DNA of 62,576 nt from Gammaproteobacteria bacterium. GTDB lineage: Bacteria > Pseudomonadota > Gammaproteobacteria > Steroidobacterales > Woeseiaceae. The DNA is taken from NCBI GenBank assembly GCA_009937615.1, contig JAACFB010000014.1:1-62576 (forward strand), written 5' to 3'. The first letter of the stretch is position 1. Each line of letters opens with the position of its first letter. Below the pieces are notes generated by a model, which saw only the letters and a program-made list of their open reading frames with translations, was not told the origin of the DNA and did no database searches. The position numbers were made by a program, and so were the translations under genes. Positions 34,019-41,715 of this stretch are shown here, in pieces.

Positions 34019-35358
34019 ATTCCGTAAGCTTTCCTGAGCAGGCTCATCGGATGGCCGGCATCGTAGTTATCCAGGCCCTGAGCAATCTGCTCGGCCGCCA
34101 TCGGGCAATCGCTGACGAAATGATCCGCCTCAGACTTCTTCACCTTGTTGACGACGGGGCGCGCGATTTTCTTCGAGATCTCGTAAAACTCCTTTTTGAC
34201 CGCGTAGGTCCCGTCGTGCCCCGAACAGCGCTCAATCGCTTCGACCGTCGTATCCTGCACGAGCTGCAGCGTATCGCGGGTCTTCAGGCCGATGTTCTGT
34301 ACGCGCAGATGGCACGGCACCTGGTAGGCCACGCTGCCCAGCGACTGTGCGAAGTCCGTTTTCAGCTTGCCGTCTTTATGTCTGAGCATGAGGTACTCGA
34401 AAGGGTCAAACATCGCCGCGCGAACTTTCGCAACGTCCGGATCATCAGGAAACATCAGCGGCAGTTCCTGCTTGTACATGAGCGTACAAGACGGTATCGG
34501 GGTTACGATGTCGTAACCCTTGTCGACCCAGGCGGCGAGAATCGGGACGTTGACCTCTTTCGCCCTGGCAACAGCGTCAAGATCGCCGAGTTCAAGTTTC
34601 GCCATGCCGCAACAGACTTCTTTCTCGGCGAGCGCAACAGCTATGCCGTTGTGCTCGAATACCGCCACGAGATCGACATCCATCTCGGGTCGATTGCGGT
34701 TGCCGTAGCAGGTCGTGTACAGAACGACCTGCCCGCGCGTCGCCGGCGTCGCTTCGGCCGTCAGCGCCGGCTCACTGCGCAACCGCTGCAACTGCTTTCG
34801 CGCATTGTTCGAATGGTAACCCGGCACCGGTGCCTCGTGATGCACGCCGAACGCGCTCTCGAGCAACATTCGCCCGGCCTTGCTCCGGTTCGTGGCGTTG
34901 ACGATCTGAGCGACGACGGGGATGCCCGCAAACTTGCCCACCGCATCTGTCGAGGCCAGGATCTTGTCGCGAACCGAGGCGCCCTGCTTCTTGAATCGCG
35001 ACGCCTTGGCTCGCAGCATCAGGTGGGGGAAATCTACATTCCACTCATGCGGCGGCACGTAGGGGCACTTGGTCATGTAGCACATGTCGCAGAGATAGCA
35101 GTGATCGACGACATCCCAGTAGACCGTCTTCGGCACCGTGTCGAGTTCCATGCTTTCCGACTCGTCGATCGCATCAAACAAGGTCGGGAACGAATGACAC
35201 AGGTTGAAGCAGCGGCGGCAGCCGTGACAGATATCGAAAACGCGCTCTAGCTCTTCGAACAGGGCCGGCTCATCGTAGAATTCGTCGGATCGCCAGTCGA
35301 GCGCGTGCCGAGTTGGCGCCTCGAGGCTGCCCTCGCGATTGTAGGTCGGATCAGACAT
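34015..35358 (-). CDS. GlpC/HdrB-like iron-sulfur oxidoreductase with CCG domains
   Basis: A 447-residue cytoplasmic Fe-S protein. Two ferredoxin-type cysteine clusters sit near the N-terminus (DICHGCRRCFNLCHSFP and YLCDMCYMTKCP). Two CCG-type domains follow: VLYTTCYGNRN with EVCCGMAKLELGD, and VPCHLRVQNIG with ERCSGHDGTY and SDCPMAAEQI. This is the layout of GlpC and heterodisulfide reductase-related subunits, which relay electrons. No flavin partner gene is adjacent. It lies between rubrerythrin (36 bases upstream) and DUF3501, and a role in passing electrons to rubrerythrin is an inference from position. Confidence 0.9.
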   Translation of the reverse strand: MSDPTYNREGSLEAPTRHALDWRSDEFYDEPALFEELERVFDICHGCRRCFNLCHSFPTLFDAIDESESMELDTVPKTVYWDVVDHCYLCDMCYMTKCPYVPPHEWNVDFPHLMLRAKASRFKKQGASVRDKILASTDAVGKFAGIPVVAQIVNATNRSKAGRMLLESAFGVHHEAPVPGYHSNNARKQLQRLRSEPALTAEATPATRGQVVLYTTCYGNRNRPEMDVDLVAVFEHNGIAVALAEKEVCCGMAKLELGDLDAVARAKEVNVPILAAWVDKGYDIVTPIPSCTLMYKQELPLMFPDDPDVAKVRAAMFDPFEYLMLRHKDGKLKTDFAQSLGSVAYQVPCHLRVQNIGLKTRDTLQLVQDTTVEAIERCSGHDGTYAVKKEFYEISKKIARPVVNKVKKSEADHFVSDCPMAAEQIAQGLDNYDAGHPMSLLRKAYGI

Positions 35359-35394
35359 CAGGAAATGGCCGGGCGCTGTCGCCCGGCCGACCGA

Positions 35395-35814
35395 CTAGTC
35401 GTCGAGTGAATCCAGGGCTTTTTGAAACCGGTTGGCGTGGGATCGTTCGGCTTTCGCAAGCGTCTCGAACCAGTCCGCGATTTCGTCGAACTCCTCATCG
35501 CGCGCGGTTTTAGCCATGCCCGGGTACATGTCGGTGTACTCGTGGGTTTCCCCGGCAATTGCAGCCGCGAGATTCGCCGAGGTCGAACCGATCGGCATGC
35601 CCGTAGCCGGATCGCCGACCTCCTCGAGATACTCAAGGTGGCCGTGCGCATGGCCGGTCTCGCCTTCGGCCGTCGAACGAAATACGGCGGCGACGTCGTT
35701 GTAACCTTCCACATCGGCCTTGGCCGCGAAATAAAGATAGCGACGATTCGCTTGCGATTCGCCGGCAAACGCTTCTTTGAGATTGTCTTCGGTCTTGCTG
35801 CCTTTCAATGACAT
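35395..35814 (-). CDS. Rubrerythrin (di-iron domain only)
   Basis: A 139-residue ferritin-like protein that probably reduces hydrogen peroxide. Iron ligands are seen in [42 protein letters not shown] and [11 protein letters not shown]. It lacks the C-terminal rubredoxin domain of classical rubrerythrins, so an outside electron donor is required. The ATG at 35814 follows AAAGGA; an in-frame TTG at 35829 overlaps that site. It is the first gene of the rubrerythrin, Fe-S protein, DUF3501 unit, with an operator-like palindrome in its promoter. Confidence 0.95.
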   Translation of the reverse strand: MSLKGSKTEDNLKEAFAGESQANRRYLYFAAKADVEGYNDVAAVFRSTAEGETGHAHGHLEYLEEVGDPATGMPIGSTSANLAAAIAGETHEYTDMYPGMAKTARDEEFDEIADWFETLAKAERSHANRFQKALDSLDD

Positions 35815-35843
35815 TTCAGGTCCTTTCAATTGAGAATTAGTCG

Positions 35844-35872
35844 TATTTAGACTCGGTCTAATCGAGCCTCAA
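35844..35872 (-). promoter_or_regulatory. Rubrerythrin operon promoter with embedded operator palindrome
   Basis: On the minus strand, TTGAGG (35867-35872) and TAAATA (35844-35849) are 17 bases apart. Between and overlapping them is the perfect interrupted palindrome TTAGAC-TCG-GTCTAA (35847-35861), placed where a bound repressor would block RNA polymerase. The predicted start near 35837 leaves a leader of about 23 bases. The regulator is not identified; an iron-sulfur or peroxide sensor of the Rrf2 or similar type would suit the genes. Confidence 0.65.
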
Positions 35873-35936
35873 CTGTATTCCCGGCGCCTTGAATTGTCAA
35901 CGTAGCGAAACAGTTGGAAACATTTCAGCACCGGCA

Positions 35937-35965
35937 TTGACGCTCCGCCGGGTGCAGGGTAGCGT
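35937..35965 (+). promoter_or_regulatory. Possible xseB promoter
   Basis: TTGACG (35937-35942) and TAGCGT (35960-35965) are separated by 17 bases, 29 bases before the xseB ATG. The -35 box is good but the -10 box matches the consensus at only three positions. Confidence 0.4.
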
Positions 35966-35994
35966 AGCGGCGCAGCCCAATCGGAATTGATGCA

Positions 35995-36234
35995 ATGAGC
36001 GCGAAAAAATCGATCGACCTCGAGAAAGCACTGACGGACCTTGAAGAGCTCGTGGAACAACTGGAGTCCGGCGATCTGCCTCTCGAGAAGGCGATGCAGA
36101 AATTCGAAGAGGGCATCAAGCTGACGCGCGGCTGCCAGACGGCGTTGAAAGAAGCCGAACAGAAGGTCGAGATACTGCTGAAGAGCGCCGGCGGAGACGA
36201 AGAACTCGCCGAGTTTGACGTCGAAGACGACTAG
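35995..36234 (+). CDS. xseB: Exodeoxyribonuclease VII small subunit
   Basis: XseB (79 residues) joins several copies to the large subunit XseA to make exonuclease VII, which degrades single-stranded DNA. The helical-hairpin family pattern is clear: DLEKALTDLEELVEQLESGDLPLEKAMQKFEEG, then CQTALKEAEQKVEIL. It stands alone here, whereas it is often followed by ispA and dxs. The downstream kinase gene is convergent. The ribosome site is weak. Confidence 0.95.
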   Translation: MSAKKSIDLEKALTDLEELVEQLESGDLPLEKAMQKFEEGIKLTRGCQTALKEAEQKVEILLKSAGGDEELAEFDVEDD

Positions 36235-36270
36235 CGGCGACGGCAACCGTGCTGAGCGGAGCGCGCTGGC

Positions 36271-37575
36271 TCAGGTATTGGCGCCGCCGTTTCCCTGCAG
36301 CCGGGTGATCAACGCGCGCAGAAAGACCTTGTTGAAGCGCAACTGGCAAGCCGAAGACACCTGCTCCATCAGCGTCGAACTGACCCGCAAGATGGTGACA
36401 TCGCCGTTGGCTCTGATCGAGGCCTGCCGCTTGGCGCCCCGGACGTAGCTTGTTTCCCCGAAGCAGTCGCCGTTCGCAAGCGTGCCGATGTTGTTGCCGC
36501 TGGCCTGAACCATCACGTTGCCCGCCACGATGATGTAGAAGCGGTCATCGATCTCACCTTCCCTGACGATATCGTCCCCGTCCCTGTATTCATGCCAGTC
36601 GGACGCGCGCAGCACCTCCCAGATTTCCGAATGTGAGAACTCATGAAAGAAGGTCAGCGTCCGCAGCAGGTCGAAGTGTTCCTGGTTGTCGAGTTTGTTG
36701 TACTTCTGGCGCAGGTCCTTGTGAACGCGTGTCAGCTCAGCCGCCATCGCCGCCCCGCTCGAGATGCGTTTTTCCGGTTCCTTGAGCATGGAAGCCGCGA
36801 CAACATCCTCGAGGTCGACCGGCAGATCATCCCGATAGGTATGGATCGGCGGCGGGGTTGCGAAGACGATCTGGTGCAACAGCTTGGACAGGTTGTCGGC
36901 GCGAAAGGGCCGAAAACCTGTAAGCAATTCGTACATTACGGCGCCCAGCGAGTAGAGATCCGACCTCGAGGTCAATTCCTCTGACTGCACCTGCTCTGGC
37001 GACATGTAGCTCGGGGAACCCGCGATACCCTCGATTCGGGAAACATCCGAATCACTGACGATCGCGATGCCGAAGTCGATAATGCGAACGTCGTTATCTA
37101 TCGTCAGCATGATGTTGGACGGCTTGATGTCCCGGTGAATGACTCCGCGACCGTGCGCGTAATGCAGCGCTTTGGCGCACTTATAGATAATTTCGACGAC
37201 GTCGTCGACGCGCAGCAGGTTATCGGGACGGCAGTACGCCGCAAGCGTTCGCGCGCCCTGAACGTGTTCGGTTACGACGTAGTATTTGCCGTCTTCTTCG
37301 CCCGCGTCATAGATCGGCATGATGTTCGGATGCTGCAGCATGCCGACCATGTGTGCCTCGTTGAAGAACATCTTGCGGGACACCTTGGCGCGATCCGCAT
37401 CGGCGTCCTCCTCGATGTTATAAACCTTGATGGCCACGTCCCGGCGGTAGTAAGGATCATGAGACAGGTAGACCTCGCCTGTGCTGCCACGGCCGATCTT
37501 GTTGATAATGACGTACTTGCCGATTTTATCGGGCGCGTCGGCCGGGCGTTGAACTTCGCTTGCTGGAGTCGCCAT
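36271..37575 (-). CDS. Ser/Thr protein kinase with C-terminal cyclic-nucleotide-binding-like domain
   Basis: A 434-residue protein from ATG 37575; GTG 37587 would overlap the pgpA stop and is an alternative. The Hanks-type kinase (about 18-290) has an intact glycine loop IGRGSTGEVYL, Lys50 in VAIKVY, HRDIKPSN with Asp149, IDFG with Asp167 and SPSYMSPEQ. Residues about 305-425 form a CNB fold (GDDIVREGEIDDRFYIIVAGNVMV, GDCFGETSYVRGAKRQASI). The phosphate-binding cassette keeps FGE but departs from the usual L-A and R-T/A-A residues, so the ligand may differ from cAMP. It follows pgpA directly at the end of the riboflavin/nusB operon. The substrates are unknown. Confidence 0.9.
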   Translation of the reverse strand: MATPASEVQRPADAPDKIGKYVIINKIGRGSTGEVYLSHDPYYRRDVAIKVYNIEEDADADRAKVSRKMFFNEAHMVGMLQHPNIMPIYDAGEEDGKYYVVTEHVQGARTLAAYCRPDNLLRVDDVVEIIYKCAKALHYAHGRGVIHRDIKPSNIMLTIDNDVRIIDFGIAIVSDSDVSRIEGIAGSPSYMSPEQVQSEELTSRSDLYSLGAVMYELLTGFRPFRADNLSKLLHQIVFATPPPIHTYRDDLPVDLEDVVAASMLKEPEKRISSGAAMAAELTRVHKDLRQKYNKLDNQEHFDLLRTLTFFHEFSHSEIWEVLRASDWHEYRDGDDIVREGEIDDRFYIIVAGNVMVQASGNNIGTLANGDCFGETSYVRGAKRQASIRANGDVTILRVSSTLMEQVSSACQLRFNKVFLRALITRLQGNGGANT

Positions 37576-37588
37576 TTTGTCTCGCACA

Positions 37589-38077
37589 TCAGGTCATGAG
37601 CCACCTGTACAAAGCCAGCAAAAATGCGGCATACAGCGCGGCTACAAGGTCGTCCAGCATAATTCCCGCGCCGCCGCCGAGTCTGTGATCCAGGTCCCGA
37701 ATCGGCCAAGGTTTGAGGATATCGAAGCCCCGAAACAGCAAAAAACCGAGAATCCATGCGGTCGCCGTGGCGGGCGCGACAAGCAGCGTGACATACATGC
37801 CGCAGATCTCGTCCCAGACGATGCCGCCATGGTCGTGGACCCCTATCCGCCGCGCGCTCTCGCCGCATATCCAGACGCCTGCCGCACAGAGAAACAGCCC
37901 GGTCCCGATCTGCGCGACAAGGCCTGCGTCGAGCAGCAGCCAGGCCAGCAGCACACCAAGTAAAGAACCCACGGTGCCCGGTGCAAAAGGCGCCAGGCCG
38001 GTCCCGAATCCGAACGCAACGAAATTGACCGGATCGGTCAGAACCTCTCGCGCTAATGCCTTTTTCGACTCACTCAT
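37589..38077 (-). CDS. pgpA: Phosphatidylglycerophosphatase A
   Basis: PgpA (162 residues) dephosphorylates phosphatidylglycerol phosphate in the inner membrane. It has about four membrane segments and the family blocks FGFGTGLAPFAPGTVGSLLGV, HDHGGIVWDEICGMYV and FRGFDILKPWPI, whose acidic residues bind magnesium. It overlaps thiL by four bases in the usual nusB-thiL-pgpA order. Confidence 0.96.
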   Translation of the reverse strand: MSESKKALAREVLTDPVNFVAFGFGTGLAPFAPGTVGSLLGVLLAWLLLDAGLVAQIGTGLFLCAAGVWICGESARRIGVHDHGGIVWDEICGMYVTLLVAPATATAWILGFLLFRGFDILKPWPIRDLDHRLGGGAGIMLDDLVAALYAAFLLALYRWLMT

Positions 38078-39021
38078 CGGAAGTGACGGTAGCCGCTGTC
38101 ATGGTAAGGGACAACCGCGCCATGATCACGGCAGACGAGACCCGCCTCGCGCGTGATCGTGCCGATCGCCGTGACCGCTATTCCGGCGGCCGCAGGCACG
38201 TTCTTCGCAGCGGCCGTAAAACAAAGTTCGTAGTCGTCGCCACCGGAAAGCGCGAAGCGCCGCTGCTCGTCCGGCGCAAACGCCGCCTGCAGTTCGCTCG
38301 ATACGGGGACCTTCTCGAGGTCGATAACGCCGCCTACCCCACTCGCGGACAGCAATTTCTGCAGGTCCCCGATCAGCCCGTCCGATACGTCAATAACGGC
38401 CGTCGCACAGCCAACGAGCTGCTGACCGTATTCGACCCTTGCAGCCGGCCTTAGAAAGCGGGACGAAAGGTAAGAATTCGGCGTACCTGCCGCCAGCAAC
38501 CCGAGTCCGGCTGCCGCATCGCCAAACGTCCCGGTCACGAAAATCGTATCGTCGACACAGGCGCCGGACCGATGTAATGCGCACCCCGCCTCGACATCAC
38601 CGGTAATCTGGACGCTGACCACGAGGCAGTCGCCTGATGTCGTGTCACCGCCGACCAGCGCAACATCATGCGGCGCCGCGGCGGCTCGCATGCCCTCGGC
38701 AAACCGGCCCACCCAGCCTGCGTCCGCGTTCGGCAACGTGAGCGCGAGCGTCATCCACCGCGGCCTCGCACCCATCGCCGCAATGTCCGAGAGATTGACC
38801 GCGACGGCGCGGTAGCCGATGTCGCCGGCGTCGGTAACGTCGGGGAAGTGCGTACCACCCACGAGTGTGTCGACGACGGTGACAAGTTCGCGGCCGAGCT
38901 CAGGCTGTAACACGGCGCCGTCATCGCCGATACCGGTCACGACGCCGGAACCTTCGTCAGTGCTGACGAAGTATGTTTGTATCAGCTCGAACTCATCCAC
39001 TGCCGTGCGCTTGAACCTCAT
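38074..39021 (-). CDS. thiL: Thiamine-monophosphate kinase
   Basis: ThiL (315 residues) phosphorylates thiamine monophosphate to the active diphosphate. Family blocks are DEFELIQTYF, GIGDDGAVLQ, DTLVGGTHFP, GYRAVAVNLSDIAAMGA, VGGDTTSG, DVSDGLIGDLQKL and SGGDDYELCFT. It overlaps the end of nusB by 29 bases, so translation is probably coupled. Confidence 0.97.
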   Translation of the reverse strand: MRFKRTAVDEFELIQTYFVSTDEGSGVVTGIGDDGAVLQPELGRELVTVVDTLVGGTHFPDVTDAGDIGYRAVAVNLSDIAAMGARPRWMTLALTLPNADAGWVGRFAEGMRAAAAPHDVALVGGDTTSGDCLVVSVQITGDVEAGCALHRSGACVDDTIFVTGTFGDAAAGLGLLAAGTPNSYLSSRFLRPAARVEYGQQLVGCATAVIDVSDGLIGDLQKLLSASGVGGVIDLEKVPVSSELQAAFAPDEQRRFALSGGDDYELCFTAAAKNVPAAAGIAVTAIGTITREAGLVCRDHGAVVPYHDSGYRHFR

Positions 39022-39442
39022 GACTGCGAAGCGACTGCGCAGCGGCGTCGAGGCAAGCGTTTATGTATTTGTGCCCGTCGATCGCGCCAAAACGCTTGGC
39101 AAGGTTCACACCTTCGTTGATCACGACTCGAAACGGCACGTCGACACGGGTTTCGAGCTCAAAAATCCCGATCAGCAAAATGCCGAGTTCGACCGGGTCC
39201 AGCTGCTCGATCGGCCGGTCGATGAGTCCGCCGATAATGGAGTCGAGCGAATCCCGCGAAGCGCAGATCGAAACGAGTGCTTCGTCAAAAAACTCCTGGT
39301 CCACACGCTGGTAGGCCGCCTGGTCATGAAACTGATCGAGCAACTCGTCCACACCATGTCCGGCGATCTGCTTCTGGTACAGGGCCTGCAACAGCAGCTC
39401 ACGAGCGCGCGTCCGAGCGCCTGTTGAAGCGGCATGGCTCAT
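38993..39442 (-). CDS. nusB: Transcription antitermination factor NusB
   Basis: NusB (149 residues) binds boxA RNA with ribosomal protein S10 and supports rRNA antitermination. The all-helical fold shows [19 protein letters not shown], then [17 protein letters not shown] and [24 protein letters not shown]. It follows ribH by 23 bases in the rib operon, as in most gammaproteobacteria. Confidence 0.97.
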   Translation of the reverse strand: [149 protein letters not shown]

Positions 39443-39465
39443 CTTTGTTTATCCCGGCGGCGCCG

Positions 39466-39939
39466 CTAATCGATGCGGCGCAGCAAGTTGACCATTTCAA
39501 TGACGGCGAGCGTCGCCTCTTCGCCTTTGTTGCCCGCCTTGGTCCCGGCTCGCTCGATGGCCTGCTCGATAGTATCGACGGTAAGGACGCCGAATCCGAC
39601 GGGAACCCCATGCTTTTGGCCAGCGGCAGAAATTCCGCGGATGCACTCGCCCGCGACATACTCGAAGTGTGGCGTACCGCCACGAATGACGGCACCGAGC
39701 GCGACAATGCCGTCGAACCGGCGCGTCGCTGCGAGCTTATCGACAGCAATCGGCATTTCGAACGCGCCCGGGACGCGCACGATTTCAATATCTGCGTCCG
39801 CCGCGCCGTGCTGCCGCAGGCAGCGCAGCGAAGCCTTGAGCAGCGACTCGACGATGAAATCATTGAAGCGCGAGGCAACGATGCCGAAGTGCGCATCGCG
39901 AACGACCAGGTCGCCTTCCGTTGTTTTTATTGTCTTCAT
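39466..39939 (-). CDS. ribH: 6,7-dimethyl-8-ribityllumazine synthase
   Basis: RibH (157 residues) condenses the ribityl pyrimidine with dihydroxybutanone phosphate to give the riboflavin precursor. Landmarks are IVASRFNDFIVESLL, RVPGAFEMPIAV, VALGAVIRGGTPHFEYV and PVGFGVLTVDTIEQAIERAG with the catalytic His in the GTPHFEY block. The start codon abuts the ribB stop, sharing base 39939. Confidence 0.97.
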   Translation of the reverse strand: MKTIKTTEGDLVVRDAHFGIVASRFNDFIVESLLKASLRCLRQHGAADADIEIVRVPGAFEMPIAVDKLAATRRFDGIVALGAVIRGGTPHFEYVAGECIRGISAAGQKHGVPVGFGVLTVDTIEQAIERAGTKAGNKGEEATLAVIEMVNLLRRID

Positions 39940-41084
39940 TAGTGCTCGACGTACTCGGTGATTTCAAGATCAAAGCCTGAAATCGCGTACATGTGCTTGG
40001 GTGCCGATAATACACGTATTTTCGACAGCCCGAGGTCCCGCAGGATCTGTGCGCCAACGCCGTAGGTTCGCAATACAGCGTCGCCGCCGCGCCGTTCGGT
40101 CAGTTCGTCCTGGCTGGCATCAAGTCCCTCGACTGCCTCCATGAAGTCCCTCGAAGACTCGTGATGCCGCAGCAGAACGATAACGCCTACGTCTTCATTT
40201 GCAATGCGCTGCAGCGCATCGTCGATAGGCCAGCCGAGTGACGGATTCTGCACACCGACGACGTCGCCGAGCGTGTCCTGCAGATGAACTCGCACGAGTG
40301 CGTTGTCCGCGTTTTTCAAATCACCCTTGACGAGTGCGACATGCACGGCCCGATTGACATGATCGTCGTAGCAGAACAACATGAAGTCACCATGCCGTGT
40401 AGTCACCAGCTTCTCGGCAATGCGCTCTACGTTGCGCTCCTTCTCCAGCCGGTAACGAATCAGATCGGCAATCGTGCCGATGCGGATGCCGTGCTCCCGA
40501 GCAAACTTTTCGAGGTCGGGGCGCCGCGCCATGCTGCCGTCCTGATTGAGAATCTCGACAATGACCGCGGCCGGTTCGAGGCCGGCAAGCCGCGCCAGGT
40601 CGCAACCCGCTTCGGTGTGCCCGGCGCGCGTGAGTACGCCGCCCGGCTGCGCCATAACCGGAAAAATATGGCCGGGCTGACTCAGGTCCTCGGGCCTTGC
40701 GTCCGGTGCGACGGCAGCCTGAATCGTTCGGGCACGATCGTGCGCTGAAATGCCCGTCGTGATGCCCTCGGCGGCCTCGATCGAGATCGTGAAATTCGTC
40801 GCATGGCGCTGGTCCGTTTCAATCACCATCAGCGGCAGGCGAAGCTGCGCACAGCGCTCGCGTGACAGCGTCAGGCAGATCAGCCCGCGCCCGTGCGTCG
40901 CCATGTAGTTTACGTCCTCGGCGCGGACCTTGCTTGCGGCCATCAACAGATCGCCCTCGTTTTCACGATTCTCATCGTCCACCATGATCACCATTTTGCC
41001 CGCCCGGATGTCGGCAATGATGTCGCCGATGTCGCTGAACGCGGCACCGAAGGCGCTGGGGTGTGCGGTAGTTTTTTCAGACAT
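39939..41084 (-). CDS. ribB: 3,4-dihydroxy-2-butanone 4-phosphate synthase with degenerate GTP cyclohydrolase II-like domain
   Basis: The N-terminal half (about 1-215) of this 381-residue protein is an intact DHBP synthase: MVDDENRENEGDL, THGRGLICL, RHATNFTISIEA, HIFPVMAQPGGVLTRAGHTEA and LNQDGSMARRPDL. The C-terminal half aligns with GTP cyclohydrolase II, but where that enzyme has its three zinc cysteines (CDC region) this one reads VQNPSLGWPIDDALQRI with no cysteine. The cyclohydrolase activity is therefore probably lost and must come from a separate ribA elsewhere. It overlaps the riboflavin synthase gene by eight bases. Confidence 0.93.
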   Translation of the reverse strand: MSEKTTAHPSAFGAAFSDIGDIIADIRAGKMVIMVDDENRENEGDLLMAASKVRAEDVNYMATHGRGLICLTLSRERCAQLRLPLMVIETDQRHATNFTISIEAAEGITTGISAHDRARTIQAAVAPDARPEDLSQPGHIFPVMAQPGGVLTRAGHTEAGCDLARLAGLEPAAVIVEILNQDGSMARRPDLEKFAREHGIRIGTIADLIRYRLEKERNVERIAEKLVTTRHGDFMLFCYDDHVNRAVHVALVKGDLKNADNALVRVHLQDTLGDVVGVQNPSLGWPIDDALQRIANEDVGVIVLLRHHESSRDFMEAVEGLDASQDELTERRGGDAVLRTYGVGAQILRDLGLSKIRVLSAPKHMYAISGFDLEITEYVEH

Positions 41085-41715
41085 ATCCGTGTGCTCGCAA
41101 GAAATCCATGGTCAGGCCGCCGTCGCCGGCGGCCATCAGGCGCTCGACGTATCGAGCCAGCATATCGACCTCGATATTGACCACCGTGCCAGGTGAGTAA
41201 CCGTCGATGATCGTAGTCTCCGCCGTATGAGGGATGATATTCAAGTCGAAGCGGTTTCCCGATACCTCGTTGATGGTAAGACTGACCCCGTCGACGCAGA
41301 TCGAACCCTTTTTCGCCACGTAACGCGCATACTCCTCCGGCAATTCGATCTGCAAACGGATGGAACGGGCGTCGCTCGATCGGCTGCAGACCCGGCCGAC
41401 GCAATCAACATGACCGCTGACGAGGTGACCACCGAGACGCTCGCCCAGGCTCAATGCGGGTTCGAGATTAACGGGGGCACCGACGCCGAGACCGCCGAGC
41501 GCAGTGACCTCGAGCGTCTCCGTCGACACGTCGGTCTCGAAGCCGTCTTCGCTGAGCTCCACCGCGGTCAGGCACACGCCATTGACCGCGATGCTGTCGC
41601 CAACAGCATAGGTCATGAACGGCAGGTCCGTGCACTGGACACGCAGGCGAACATCGCCCGCCGATTTACCGAGGGCCGCGATTTTACCCTTTGCCTTGAC
41701 GATTCCCGTAAACAT
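41077..41715 (-). CDS. ribC: Riboflavin synthase alpha chain
   Basis: This 212-residue enzyme dismutates two lumazines to riboflavin. It opens MFTGIVKAKGKI and contains two similar lumazine-binding domains, each with a GVCLT or GVSLTINEV strand and GGHLVSGHVDCVGRV between them. The gene is also called ribE in some species. It shares base 41715 with the ribD stop and overlaps ribB by eight bases. Confidence 0.97.
   Translation of the reverse strand: MFTGIVKAKGKIAALGKSAGDVRLRVQCTDLPFMTYAVGDSIAVNGVCLTAVELSEDGFETDVSTETLEVTALGGLGVGAPVNLEPALSLGERLGGHLVSGHVDCVGRVCSRSSDARSIRLQIELPEEYARYVAKKGSICVDGVSLTINEVSGNRFDLNIIPHTAETTIIDGYSPGTVVNIEVDMLARYVERLMAAGDGGLTMDFLRAHGYV

Noticed and set aside
34051..35250. 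A 399-codon open frame opposite the Fe-S oxidoreductase
   Set aside because: The minus-strand protein has all expected cysteine clusters; the antisense frame reads as low-complexity Arg/His/Val sequence.
39939..41084. A fully bifunctional RibBA
   Set aside because: The zinc cysteines of GTP cyclohydrolase II are absent from the second half.
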